NCBI GenBank assembly: GCA_024228555.1
Contig: JAAETI010000996.1
Span: 1-54,275, forward strand
DNA from: a bacterium
Lineage (GTDB): Bacteria > Actinomycetota > Acidimicrobiia > Spongiisociales > UBA5794
Length of the DNA stretch: 54,275 nucleotides
Direction: 5' to 3'
The notes beneath the pieces are model-generated. The model was given only the letters and a program-made list of their open reading frames with translations, was not told the origin of the DNA and did not search any database. Position 1 is the first letter of the stretch, and each line of letters starts with the position of its first letter. The position numbers and the translations under genes were made by a program. Shown one piece after another: positions 16,559 through 23,875 of this stretch.

Positions 16559-17575
16559 CTAGCCGGAAAACGCCACCGCTCGATCCAGCACCGTCAGCGC
16601 ACTGCCCGAGTCGATCGACTCCGCAGCCAGACCCATTGCATCACTAAACCCTTCGGCAAGACCTGCTGCAACGATCGCCGGCGCCGCATTCACCAAAGCA
16701 ATATCCCGTTTCGGACCGCTTGCTCCAGCCAGGATCGACTTAGTGATTGCAACGTTCTCACTGGGATCGCCACCCATCAGATCCTCGATCTGGGCACGGG
16801 CAACACCAAAATCCTCTGGGGTGAACTCGGCGTGGGTGATCTCACCGTTGCGGAGCCTGTAGATGAACGATGGGCCAGTCGTAGTGAGCTCGTCGAGACC
16901 GTCCTCACCGTAGAAGACAAAAGCAGCCTTCGCTCCGAGGTTGGTAAGAACCTCGATCATGAGCTTCGCCATACTGGGGTCGGAAACACCAAGGGCATAT
17001 CGTTTTGCCCCGGCCGGATTGCACAGCGGGCCGAGAAAATTGAAGACGGTGCGAAACCCAAGCTGCCGTCGCACCGGACCCGCATGCCGCATGGCGGGGT
17101 GGTACCGGGGAGCAAACATGAAGCCAAACCCGATCTCCCTGACCATCTGAGCCGTGGTTTCCGGGCTTGCGTCGAGGTCAACCCCCAGCGCTTCCAACAG
17201 ATCAGCCGAACCTGTTGGGGAGGATGCAGCCCTGTTTCCATGCTTGGCAATCTTCACGCCAGCGCCTGCGGCGATGAACGCCGCAGTAGTTGAGATATTG
17301 AATGTTCCGGACCTGTCACCACCCGTTCCAACAAGATCAACAATGGGTTCGTCGATCTCGATGGGGCTCGCTGCGGCTCGCATTGCGGCAACGAATCCAG
17401 TCATCTCATCCGCTGTTTCTCCCTTGGAGCGCAAAACGGTCAGGAAAGCAGCGATCTGCGCTTCTGTTGCCTCGCCCGCCATGATGCTGCCCATAACGGT
17501 GTAGGCCTCGGCCTTGGTTAGATGGTGCCCGTCAAAAAGACTGGCGAATACGTCTGGCCACAAAACTGCTGTCAT
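16559..17575 (-). CDS. trpD: TrpD, anthranilate phosphoribosyltransferase
   Basis: A 338-residue enzyme of normal length that joins anthranilate to PRPP in tryptophan synthesis. The PRPP/Mg motif DLVGTGGDRSGTFNISTTAA is near residue 80, KHGNRAASSPTGSADLLEALG near 110, and the anthranilate-site Arg is in PAMRHAGPVRRQLG; FNFLGPLCNPA follows. No other trp gene is in the window, so the pathway is scattered. A TAGCGT box lies 7 nt before the ATG and no Shine-Dalgarno is seen. FadD-like follows 17 nt downstream. Confidence 0.95.
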   Translation of the reverse strand: MTAVLWPDVFASLFDGHHLTKAEAYTVMGSIMAGEATEAQIAAFLTVLRSKGETADEMTGFVAAMRAAASPIEIDEPIVDLVGTGGDRSGTFNISTTAAFIAAGAGVKIAKHGNRAASSPTGSADLLEALGVDLDASPETTAQMVREIGFGFMFAPRYHPAMRHAGPVRRQLGFRTVFNFLGPLCNPAGAKRYALGVSDPSMAKLMIEVLTNLGAKAAFVFYGEDGLDELTTTGPSFIYRLRNGEITHAEFTPEDFGVARAQIEDLMGGDPSENVAITKSILAGASGPKRDIALVNAAPAIVAAGLAEGFSDAMGLAAESIDSGSALTVLDRAVAFSG

Positions 17576-17582
17576 GGCATCG

Positions 17583-17588
17583 ACGCTA
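17583..17588 (-). promoter_or_regulatory. -10 box of leaderless promoter (trpD)
   Basis: TAGCGT on the minus strand, 7 nt before the trpD ATG at 17575. Confidence 0.45.
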
Positions 17589-17637
17589 GCAGTAGGCCCG
17601 ACATGGCCGAACTTCGGAGCAACCGGTCTGCAGGGCG

Positions 17638-18222
17638 CTACTCGCCGCGCTGCTTCAGCTCCAGATCGCCGCCACCACGGATGGCGGACTGGACGTCTTC
17701 CATATGCTCGAAGAGGGCAAGAGCAGTGTCGAACTCGAACTCAACCGAATCCAGTTCGATCGGCCCGTCGCCGGTGAAGAAGCGGACGGTTGTGTCAATC
17801 CCGTCCACGCATGCCTCACAGGTACCGGCCCCAAGCGTGTTCTTGAGTTCCCCAAAATCTGTCGCAGCTATGGCGGTCGCCAACCCTGCAACATCGGTTT
17901 GGCCGACAATCTCAGCGTCAGCGACGTTGCCGGGAACTGCAAGAACATCGGCTGGATCGGTGCGAAACACACCGAAAGAGCCGTCTGACATGACGAGGGT
18001 GGTCGTGCAGTTGGGACCCATCATGAAGCAACCACCGATCTCGGCCACAATCACCAGGGGAACCGGCTCAGCAAGAGCCGGTGCAAGCGTCGATGTTGTG
18101 GCTTCGTCCGCTGTGACGGTGGTCGGGACGGCACCGAGGTGCTCGTCCCCTCCCCCGTCATCACCGCAGGAAGCAGCAACTAGGGCCAGCGTCATCAGAA
18201 CCAAAACAGTTGTCTTCTTCAT
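17638..18222 (-). CDS. Lipoprotein of unknown function
   Basis: A 194-residue protein with a signal peptide ending in VAASC (C19 lipidated), a short Asp/Gly-rich linker (GDDGGGDEH), and then a domain of about 150 residues. That domain has four Cys in two pairs (GGCFMMGPNC and GTCEAC), which could form disulfides outside the membrane. No family is recognised. TAGCGT lies 9 nt before the ATG, and GAGG may act as a weak ribosome-binding site. It lies between trpD and whiB, all on the minus strand but with separate starts. Confidence 0.75.
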   Translation of the reverse strand: MKKTTVLVLMTLALVAASCGDDGGGDEHLGAVPTTVTADEATTSTLAPALAEPVPLVIVAEIGGCFMMGPNCTTTLVMSDGSFGVFRTDPADVLAVPGNVADAEIVGQTDVAGLATAIAATDFGELKNTLGAGTCEACVDGIDTTVRFFTGDGPIELDSVEFEFDTALALFEHMEDVQSAIRGGGDLELKQRGE

Positions 18223-18266
18223 ACCTCTATGACGCTACCGGATTCGAAAGAGGTTCCCCGTGCGTT

Positions 18267-18539
18267 CTAGGCACTACGCCGCTGCAGCGAACGCCGTTGC
18301 TTCTCGGTCAGACCGCCCCAGATTCCAAAGCGAATCCGAGCCTCGAAGGCGAAGTCGAGACAGTCTTCTTGTACGGAGCAACCCTGGCATATGCGGATGG
18401 CCTCACGCTCACCCTCAGGAGTTGTGGGAAAGAACGTCTCAGGGTCGCGATCCTTGCAGACAGCAAAGGCTGCCCAAGGGCGCTCCTCGGTTATCGGGGT
18501 CAGCAACGCAGGGTCAAAAGTTTCAGAAGTGTCATTCAT
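18267..18539 (-). CDS. WhiB-family iron-sulfur transcription factor
   Basis: A 90-residue WhiB protein. The four cluster-binding cysteines are C28, C51, C54 and C60 in the C-x22-C-x2-C-x5-C spacing of the family, followed by the GIWGGLTEKQRRSL signature and a basic C-terminus. WhiB proteins carry a [4Fe-4S] cluster sensitive to O2 or NO and usually act with the primary sigma factor; they are confined to actinobacteria and their phages, which supports the assignment of the organism. The start at 18539 is chosen because GGAGG lies 8 nt upstream; a longer frame to 18587 has no such site. The subclass is not certain. Confidence 0.93.
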   Translation of the reverse strand: MNDTSETFDPALLTPITEERPWAAFAVCKDRDPETFFPTTPEGEREAIRICQGCSVQEDCLDFAFEARIRFGIWGGLTEKQRRSLQRRSA

Positions 18540-18672
18540 GAGGCACCTCCATGAGGTGACGAACGCCATCGGATTTCGACAGCACACCTATTAGACGTCA
18601 CCGGACCCCCAGATAGTTCCCACCGCTGGAGCCATTTCTCGGGGTGCGGATCGCCCCGCCGAAGCACTACAC

Positions 18673-19164
18673 TTGCCGATCCATCTGCTCTCAGGGGGAG
18701 GACTGGCTCTGCTCTATTTTGCCTACAACGCACGAATCTCGCCGCAACAGATGGCTCAAACTGCCCCGGAGGCCGAATTTCAGTTCGTTGCTCATCTGCC
18801 GGAATGGGTGCTCGATTTCCCTATCGCCGATGAAACCTGGGGTGGTGCTCTCCCGGCCATCCGACCCGAGCCCGGCAACACCGTATGGGGGGCAGCCTAT
18901 GAACTCCACAACGCTGACCTCGCCGCACTAGACCGGGTCGAGAGCGCGGAACAGCGCACCCGCCAGACCGTTGAGGCCTTGGACCGCATCGGCAAGCGGC
19001 ATCAGGTGATTGTCCATCTGCTGGACGGCCCACCAACTACGAACAGCAACGGCTTCAAACCTTCCGCGGACTACCTGCGGCTGATGGTCGACGGCTCGCG
19101 ACACTGGAGCCTCCCCATCGGATGGATTGCTGGACTCGAGGAACATCTCGAGAACAGGGCGTGA
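18673..19164 (+). CDS. Gamma-glutamylcyclotransferase-like protein
   Basis: A GGCT-fold protein of about 150-163 residues. LLYFAYNARIS near the N-terminus corresponds to the substrate loop YFAYGSN, here with NARI instead of GSNM, and VWGAAYELHNADLAALDRVE is the family core. The expected catalytic Glu lies in the DRVES segment or nearby. Family members cyclise gamma-glutamyl amines or dipeptides to 5-oxoproline. The outer start TTG 18673 overlaps a TACACT box; a CTG at 18709, 7 nt after AGGGGGAGG, would place YFAY at the usual N-terminal position and may be the true start. The 3' end overlaps the next gene (GTGA). Confidence 0.7.
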   Translation: MPIHLLSGGGLALLYFAYNARISPQQMAQTAPEAEFQFVAHLPEWVLDFPIADETWGGALPAIRPEPGNTVWGAAYELHNADLAALDRVESAEQRTRQTVEALDRIGKRHQVIVHLLDGPPTTNSNGFKPSADYLRLMVDGSRHWSLPIGWIAGLEEHLENRA

Positions 19165-19541
19165 GCTCCCGATCCCCACTACCGCCGATCCGCTGGGGAG
19201 CAATCGCCGTAGGGGCCATGGCCGGTCTGGTGGTGGGACTGCTGGCATTCATACTCCTCGGCGTCTCCGGATTGGTGGCGCCCGATCGTGGCGAGATGAT
19301 CCTCTTGTTCGTCCAGTTTCTGTCGCTCGTTGCCGCCGGCTACGTCGCCGGCAGGCTCTCTGACTCACCAGAGGTCCACGGTGGCCTTGCCGCCCTGCTG
19401 AGCGCTTTTGTGTCGGGCTTGATCTCCCTCACGTCAACCCAGGTCCCACTCGCTGGAATCATCACCCTCACCTTGGTGGCGGCTGTCCTCGGGTCGGCAG
19501 GCGGCGTCCTCGCCCGCTGGCAACGAACCAATTCGCAGTAA
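19161..19541 (+). CDS. Small four-helix membrane protein
   Basis: A 126-residue protein with four hydrophobic segments (near residues 12-35, 42-62, 70-88 and 96-117), Gly-rich in TM2-4. It recalls the TIGR04086/DUF3792 type of small membrane proteins, but I cannot confirm a family. The start at GTG 19161 overlaps the TGA of the cyclotransferase-like gene, so the two are translationally coupled; an upstream ATG at 19122 lies inside that gene. Function is unknown. Confidence 0.65.
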   Translation: MSSRSPLPPIRWGAIAVGAMAGLVVGLLAFILLGVSGLVAPDRGEMILLFVQFLSLVAAGYVAGRLSDSPEVHGGLAALLSAFVSGLISLTSTQVPLAGIITLTLVAAVLGSAGGVLARWQRTNSQ

Positions 19542-19546
19542 CTGCT

Positions 19547-19562
19547 TGTGATCTCTTTCACA
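19547..19562. promoter_or_regulatory. Perfect CRP/FNR-type palindrome upstream of the sulfur operon
   Basis: TGTGA-N6-TCACA, an exact match to the CRP-type consensus. Its centre (19554.5) is about 60 nt before the start predicted from the TACGCT box at 19603, a spacing typical of class I activation. Confidence 0.6.
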
Positions 19563-19602
19563 TAGGGACTTTCGGCCCTGGATCAACATGCATAAGAAGG
19601 CA

Positions 19603-19608
19603 TACGCT
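19603..19608 (+). promoter_or_regulatory. Possible -10 box of the sulfur operon
   Basis: TACGCT, a TAnnnT match of the kind seen elsewhere in the window. TGGATC 18 nt upstream is a weak -35, consistent with a need for an activator. Confidence 0.4.
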
Positions 19609-19626
19609 GCACAGTGTTCACCATGA

Positions 19627-19639
19627 TGCATCTGATGCA
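19627..19639. promoter_or_regulatory. 13-bp perfect palindrome in the 5' leader of the HTH-PocR gene
   Basis: TGCATC-T-GATGCA, located about 12-24 nt after the predicted transcription start and 15 nt before the ATG. Its position suits a repressor operator, possibly for the HTH-PocR protein itself. Confidence 0.4.
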
Positions 19640-19654
19640 CTAGAAGGCGACTCC

Positions 19655-20419
19655 ATGTCACTCTTGACGACAAAGCAGGTCCAGGAACTCTTCCGGGTCG
19701 ACCGGTCCACGATCTACCGAATGGCAGAGGATGGGCGTCTCCCCGCCGTCAAGGTCGGCAGGCAATGGCGCTTTCCAGCTGATCGTGTGGAGAGCCTGCT
19801 GGGGCAGCCTGGAGAAACGGCGGCGCCCGCTGCTGCGACTACAGCCAGCAACGGTGCAGTCTCTCTCGACACCGTGCTCCCCCCTGACACTGCACAGGCT
19901 GTCGCCGACCTTGCTGCAGACTTGTTTGGAGTGATGGCCGTTGTCACCGACATGAGTGGCCGGGCCTTGACGACCGTCTCCAACCCTTGCGGCTATTTCA
20001 CTTCCGTCTTCAACGCGGTTTACACCCCGGATCGGTGCAGCGAGGGCTGGCGCCGCCTTGGCGAAGAAATCGACCTCGAGCCGCACTTCCTCCCCAGCCA
20101 CCTCGGCTTCCTATGCGCCCGCTCCTTTATCAGGATCGGTCCCAACCTCGCCGGCATGGTCATCGTCGGTGGTGTAGCCCCCAAGAGCTGGCCTCCCTCA
20201 CCCTCCGATATCGAGGCAGTCGCTCTGGAAACCGGAACCCCGGTCGAGGTCATCAACGACCACATCAAAGAGGTCTACTGGATCGACGCCTCACATCAAG
20301 ACTGGATCGTTCGCAACCTGTCCCGAGTCAGCGACCTGATTTCGCTCCTCGCCGATGGTCATGGACGACTCGTACAGAAACTCGACACAATCGCCACTCT
20401 TGCAGGAGTGGTGGCCTAG
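19655..20419 (+). CDS. Excisionase-type HTH regulator with PocR sensor domain
   Basis: A 254-residue regulator. Residues 1-50 form a MerR/excisionase-type helix-turn-helix (LLTTKQVQELFRVDRSTIYRM, ending VGRQWRFPADRVESLL). After an Ala/Thr linker, residues 70-235 match the PocR ligand-binding domain: LFGVMAVVTDMSGRALT, NPCGYF, DRCSEGW, and GFLCARSFIRIG. The three cysteines (in NPC, DRC and FLC) are at positions usually conserved in PocR domains, where they may bind a metal or cofactor. It is the first gene of the sulfur-handling operon, 16 nt before the SQR-like gene, so it probably controls that operon in response to a small molecule or redox signal. The ligand is unknown. Confidence 0.85.
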   Translation: MSLLTTKQVQELFRVDRSTIYRMAEDGRLPAVKVGRQWRFPADRVESLLGQPGETAAPAAATTASNGAVSLDTVLPPDTAQAVADLAADLFGVMAVVTDMSGRALTTVSNPCGYFTSVFNAVYTPDRCSEGWRRLGEEIDLEPHFLPSHLGFLCARSFIRIGPNLAGMVIVGGVAPKSWPPSPSDIEAVALETGTPVEVINDHIKEVYWIDASHQDWIVRNLSRVSDLISLLADGHGRLVQKLDTIATLAGVVA

Positions 20420-20435
20420 TACCAAGGAGAAGCCC

Positions 20436-21674
20436 GTGAAGCGACTGTTAGTACTTGGGGCCGGCACCGCCGGAACCATGATTGCCAACAAGCTCCGTCC
20501 CCGTCTCGACGAGCGAGAGTGGAAGATCACGCTCGTCGATCAGAATGAGACCCACTATTACCAGCCCGGTCTGTTGTTCCTTCCCTTCGGCACCTACAAG
20601 AGAGAAGATCTCGAGAAGCCAAAGCGACGCTTCATTCCTGCCGGTGTAGACCTTCATATGGGCGAGATCGACCTGGTTGAGCCGGACAAGAACCAGGTGA
20701 AGCTGGTCGACGGTACCGAACTCCCCTACGACTATCTCATCATCGCAACCGGCACTCATCCCACCCCCGATGAGACCCCTGGCCTCGACGGTGACGAGTG
20801 GTACAAGTCCATATTCGACTTCTACACCATCGAAGGTGCTGAGGCGCTCGCTGAGAAGCTCGAGACGTGGGAAGGCGGCAAGCTGGTCGTCCAGATCATC
20901 GAGATGCCGATCAAGTGCCCTGTTGCCCCGCTCGAGTTCATCTTCCTCGCAGATGCTTTCTTCGCAGAGCGGGGTATGCGCGACTCTGTGCAACTCGAAT
21001 ACGTCACCCCACTGCCTGGGGCATTCACCAAACCGGTGGCCGCCAAGTACCTCGGCGACATGCTCGACGATCGCAAGATCACTCTCGAGAGCGACTACTT
21101 CCTCGAACGCGTCGAAGGGGACGAGCACAAGCTCGTGTCATACGATGAGCGAGAGATCGACTACGACATTCTCGTGACGATCCCTGTGAACATGGGCTCG
21201 AAGTACATCGAGCGCTCCGGGCTCGGGGACGAGTTGCGCCACGTACCCGTCGACAAGCGCAACTTCCTGTCTACAAAGCACGACAACATCTTTGCCCTCG
21301 GCGATGCGGCAGCTCTCCCCACGTCGAAAGCTGGCTCGGTTGCACACTTTGCGGTCGATATCTTCACCGACAACTTCCTTGACTACATCCAGGGCAAGCC
21401 GATGCGTGAGGAGTTCGACGGGCACGCCAACTGCTTCATCGAATCCGGCAATGGCAAGGGCATGCTCATCGACTTCAACTACGACACTGAGCCGCTGCCC
21501 GGCAAGTACCCACTGCCCGGTGTCGGTCCGTTCTCGCTGTTGCAGGAGACTGAGGCAAACCACTGGGGCAAGCTCATGTTCAAGTGGGCCTACTGGAACG
21601 TCCTGCTCGAAGGTCGGGCTATGCCGATCCCTGCGCTGATGTCCATGGCCGGCAAGATTCGTGAGGAGGTCTGA
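20436..21674 (+). CDS. Sulfide:quinone oxidoreductase-like flavoprotein
   Basis: A 412-residue FAD protein of the SQR/NDH-2 family. The FAD-binding GAGTAG is at residues 8-13, a second dinucleotide region follows IIATGTHPTPDETPG, and NIFALGDAA near 286-292 is the C-terminal FAD motif. C161 in IEMPIKCPVAP and C333 in HANCFIES are candidates for the redox cysteines; the family normally uses two or three. The C-terminus has an amphipathic segment (WGKLMFKWAYWNVLL) fit for membrane contact. It would oxidise sulfide or polysulfide and reduce quinone. The start is GTG 20436, with AAGGAGA 5 nt upstream; longer starts lie inside the regulator gene. The next gene overlaps its stop. Confidence 0.85.
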   Translation: MKRLLVLGAGTAGTMIANKLRPRLDEREWKITLVDQNETHYYQPGLLFLPFGTYKREDLEKPKRRFIPAGVDLHMGEIDLVEPDKNQVKLVDGTELPYDYLIIATGTHPTPDETPGLDGDEWYKSIFDFYTIEGAEALAEKLETWEGGKLVVQIIEMPIKCPVAPLEFIFLADAFFAERGMRDSVQLEYVTPLPGAFTKPVAAKYLGDMLDDRKITLESDYFLERVEGDEHKLVSYDEREIDYDILVTIPVNMGSKYIERSGLGDELRHVPVDKRNFLSTKHDNIFALGDAAALPTSKAGSVAHFAVDIFTDNFLDYIQGKPMREEFDGHANCFIESGNGKGMLIDFNYDTEPLPGKYPLPGVGPFSLLQETEANHWGKLMFKWAYWNVLLEGRAMPIPALMSMAGKIREEV

Positions 21675-22435
21675 TGACCACCGCAGCCCCAGCCCGTTCT
21701 GAGGAGCTGGAAGCCAAGATCGATGCGTTGACCGAGCAGGTCGCATTTCTCGCTGCAGAGGCTCACGAGGCGCGACGTCGTCGCGAGGTGTGGGCCGAGC
21801 TCCAGGAGGACGCGATGCCGATAGCCGGCGACGTGCTCGAGGTTGTAAGCAAGGAACTCGATGAGCTCAGCGCCGATGTCCAGATCTCGGACTTCACCGA
21901 CTTGCTGCGTCGGCTGGTGCGTGTAGCGCCGATTCTCGACAGCGGGCTCAGGTACTTGGAGATGTTCTCCGAGTTGTTCGAGGACATGATGCCACTAACC
22001 GAGCACGCAATGGACGTCGCAACGGATCGTCTGGTCACTCTCGACAAGAAGGGCTACTTCACCTTCGCTAAGAGCGGTCTGCACGTTGTCGACCGAGTCG
22101 TCACCGGATTCAGCGAAGAAGATGTCGAAGCCCTTGGCGACAACGTCGTCCTCATCCTCGAGACGGTGAAAGAGATGACACAGCCAGAAGTCATGGCTGT
22201 TCTCTACCGGATGATTGAGGCGGTGCAACGTCAGCAGCAGCATATGGCCGAAGAGCCCGAGGATGCGCCCAGCTTGTTCTCCCTCGCCAGGAAGATGCGA
22301 GATCCCGAGATCCGCCGCGGGATGGGACGAGCTCTCAACACACTGCGCGCTGTATCCGAGGTCGAGACCGGCCCACCTCGCAAATTCGTAGTAACCCACG
22401 ACCAATCAGAAGACCAAAACGCAGGAGGAAAGTAA
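21674..22435 (+). CDS. DUF1641 protein
   Basis: A 253-residue mostly helical protein. Residues 8-40 are coiled-coil-like (EELEAKIDALTEQ, HEARRRR), and the core from about 60 to 210 matches DUF1641, with repeated hydrophobic helices such as TDLLRRLVRVAPILDSGLRYLEM. There is no signal peptide or clear TM helix. DUF1641 genes are often next to SQR-like or formate/sulfur genes, but no biochemical role is known to me. It begins at the A of the SQR TGATG overlap and ends in the TAATG of the DsrC-like gene, so the three proteins are likely made together and may form a complex. Confidence 0.8.
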   Translation: MTTAAPARSEELEAKIDALTEQVAFLAAEAHEARRRREVWAELQEDAMPIAGDVLEVVSKELDELSADVQISDFTDLLRRLVRVAPILDSGLRYLEMFSELFEDMMPLTEHAMDVATDRLVTLDKKGYFTFAKSGLHVVDRVVTGFSEEDVEALGDNVVLILETVKEMTQPEVMAVLYRMIEAVQRQQQHMAEEPEDAPSLFSLARKMRDPEIRRGMGRALNTLRAVSEVETGPPRKFVVTHDQSEDQNAGGK

Positions 22436-22749
22436 TGGCCACAACAACCATCGCAGGAGCCGAAGTCACCGTTGACGAAGAAGGCTTCATGACCGAGTAC
22501 GAGCAGTGGAACGAAGAGATCGCCGCCGCACTGGCAACCAACATCGGCATCGAGCTCGGTGAAGACCACTGGCAGGTAATCAAGTTCCTCCGCGAGGACT
22601 ACAAAGAGCAGGGCGAAACCCCAATGTTGCGTCGTGTTTCCAATGTTGGTGGCGTCTCCACGAAAGAGCTCTTCCAGCTCTTCCCGAAGAAGCCAGCCAA
22701 GAAGATGTCCTATATCGCCGGTGTGCCAAAGCCACACGGTTGCGTCTGA
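22435..22749 (+). CDS. DsrC/TusE-family sulfur-carrier protein
   Basis: A 104-residue protein with the DsrC/TusE fold: VDEEGFMTEYEQWNEEIA, DHWQVIKFLREDY and the C-terminal arm ending GVPKPHGCV. The penultimate Cys (C103, CysA) carries sulfur as persulfide. The second arm cysteine of true DsrC (CysB, 11 residues earlier) is Ser92, so intramolecular trisulfide chemistry as in sulfite reduction is unlikely; it resembles TusE or DsrC-like transfer proteins. It probably receives sulfane sulfur from the DsrE-like partner encoded next. It overlaps the DUF1641 gene by 1 nt and the DsrE-like gene follows after 28 nt. Confidence 0.88.
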   Translation: MATTTIAGAEVTVDEEGFMTEYEQWNEEIAAALATNIGIELGEDHWQVIKFLREDYKEQGETPMLRRVSNVGGVSTKELFQLFPKKPAKKMSYIAGVPKPHGCV

Positions 22750-22777
22750 TACCTCGAACAGCACAGGAGTAGCACAT

Positions 22778-23311
22778 ATGACAACCGCTCAAGAAGCACC
22801 GTCGATGGTTCCGGACTTTGGTGACGACGACACAGATCGCACGATCTGCTTCATCGCCTCCAAGGGCACCCTTGACATGGTCTATCCGTCCCTGGTGATG
22901 GCAAACGCCGCGCTAGGTGAGGGTATCGAAACCCACATCTTCTTCACCTTCTGGGGGATGGACATCATCACCAAGAAGCACCAGGAGAACCTCCAGTTCA
23001 CCTGGATGGGTAACACCGCCATGCATCCTCCCGGCAAGAAGCTGCACATGCCCCAGGGCGCAGCCGGTCTTCCCGGTATGACCAAGATGGCAACCAAGAT
23101 GATGAAGAAGCAGATCGCCGATCTCGACGTACCAGAGGTGCCCGAGTTCGTGCAGATGATCGCCGACGCCGGCGGACATCTGTGGGCCTGCAAGATGTCG
23201 GTCGACATGATGGGCCTGGAGAAGGACGACATGATCCCCGAGGTCGAGGACATCATCTCCGCTACCGACTTCATTGAACTGTCCGATGGCGCCCAGGTGA
23301 TCTTCACCTAG
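22778..23311 (+). CDS. DsrE/DsrF-like (DsrE2-type) sulfur-relay protein
   Basis: A 177-residue protein of the DsrE2/peroxiredoxin-like family. TICFIASKGTLDMVYPSLVMANAA and HIFFTFWGMDI form the Rossmann-like first half; GGHLWACKMSVDMMG contains the conserved persulfide Cys C138. A Met/Lys-rich stretch (MTKMATKMMKKQIADL) separates the two. Such proteins bind sulfane sulfur and hand it to TusE/DsrC or TusA-like carriers in the cytosol or at the membrane face. The start at 22778 has GGAG 10 nt upstream; an earlier in-frame ATG at 22634 is inside the DsrC-like gene. It is the last gene before hairpins at 23348-23430. Confidence 0.88.
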   Translation: MTTAQEAPSMVPDFGDDDTDRTICFIASKGTLDMVYPSLVMANAALGEGIETHIFFTFWGMDIITKKHQENLQFTWMGNTAMHPPGKKLHMPQGAAGLPGMTKMATKMMKKQIADLDVPEVPEFVQMIADAGGHLWACKMSVDMMGLEKDDMIPEVEDIISATDFIELSDGAQVIFT

Positions 23312-23347
23312 GCGATCTCGAGCTCGGTTCCGCCGAACACGCAACCC

Positions 23348-23391
23348 GCCCCTAGGGCGATCCCGCACAAACTTGCGTCCCGAGACGCAAG
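23348..23391 (+). terminator. Two hairpins after the sulfur operon
   Basis: CGCCC-CTA-GGGCG at 23348-23360, then CTTGCGTC-CCGA-GACGCAAG at 23372-23391 (8-bp perfect stem). Neither has a T tract. They may aid termination or protect the mRNA 3' end. Confidence 0.45.
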
Positions 23392-23401
23392 GCAGGATGA
23401 T

Positions 23402-23430
23402 GACGGGGCCTCAATGAGGCCCCGTCTCTT
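23402..23430 (+). terminator. 11-bp terminator hairpin
   Basis: GACGGGGCCTC (23402-23412), loop AAT, GAGGCCCCGTC (23416-23426), followed by TCTT. This is the strongest terminator candidate for the sulfur operon and separates it from the DUF302 gene, which starts 20 nt later. Confidence 0.8.
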
Positions 23431-23450
23431 GTATCACCATCGGAGTAAAC

Positions 23451-23843
23451 ATGGCTGACTACGTATTCTCGACAACAACCGCCGGGCCCATCGCCGACGC
23501 AAAGGAACGCGTCGTCGCCGCGCTTGCCACCGAGGGGTTTGGGGTCCTCACCGAGATCGATGTCTCGGCGACGATGAAGGCAAAACTCGATGTCGATGTT
23601 GATCCATATCTGATTCTCGGCGCATGCAACCCGCCGTTGGCCCACCGAGCCATCACCGCTGAACCAAGCATCGGGGCACTCCTCCCCTGCAATGTCGTGT
23701 TGCGCCAGTCTGAAGGCGCAGTTGTGGTGGACTTCATGGATCCAGCATCAGTGCTCACCTTGGTTGATCGTGACGGTGTCGCCGAAATCGCTGCCGAGGT
23801 TCGCACCAGGCTCGACCGAGTCCGCTCCCTGGTCTCGGGCTAG
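23451..23843 (+). CDS. DUF302 protein
   Basis: A 130-residue cytosolic protein of the DUF302 family: VVAALATEGFGVLTEIDV, then LGACNPPLAHRAITAEPSIGALLPCNVVLR, with two conserved cysteines in GACNPP and LLPCNV. DUF302 genes commonly sit next to DsrE, SQR or thioredoxin genes, and it may bind sulfur or a metal through those cysteines; this is inferred from context. GGAG lies 5 nt before the ATG. It is separated from the DsrE-like gene by terminators, so it may be expressed on its own. Confidence 0.85.
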   Translation: MADYVFSTTTAGPIADAKERVVAALATEGFGVLTEIDVSATMKAKLDVDVDPYLILGACNPPLAHRAITAEPSIGALLPCNVVLRQSEGAVVVDFMDPASVLTLVDRDGVAEIAAEVRTRLDRVRSLVSG

Positions 23844-23875
23844 AACGATCGGTGGTTTGGGGGTACGCTCTCCTC

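Noticed and set aside
15654-16562. 302-residue plus-strand frame opposite the FadD-like gene
   Set aside because: Shadow of a well-supported gene; the composition is that of an antisense frame in GC-rich DNA.
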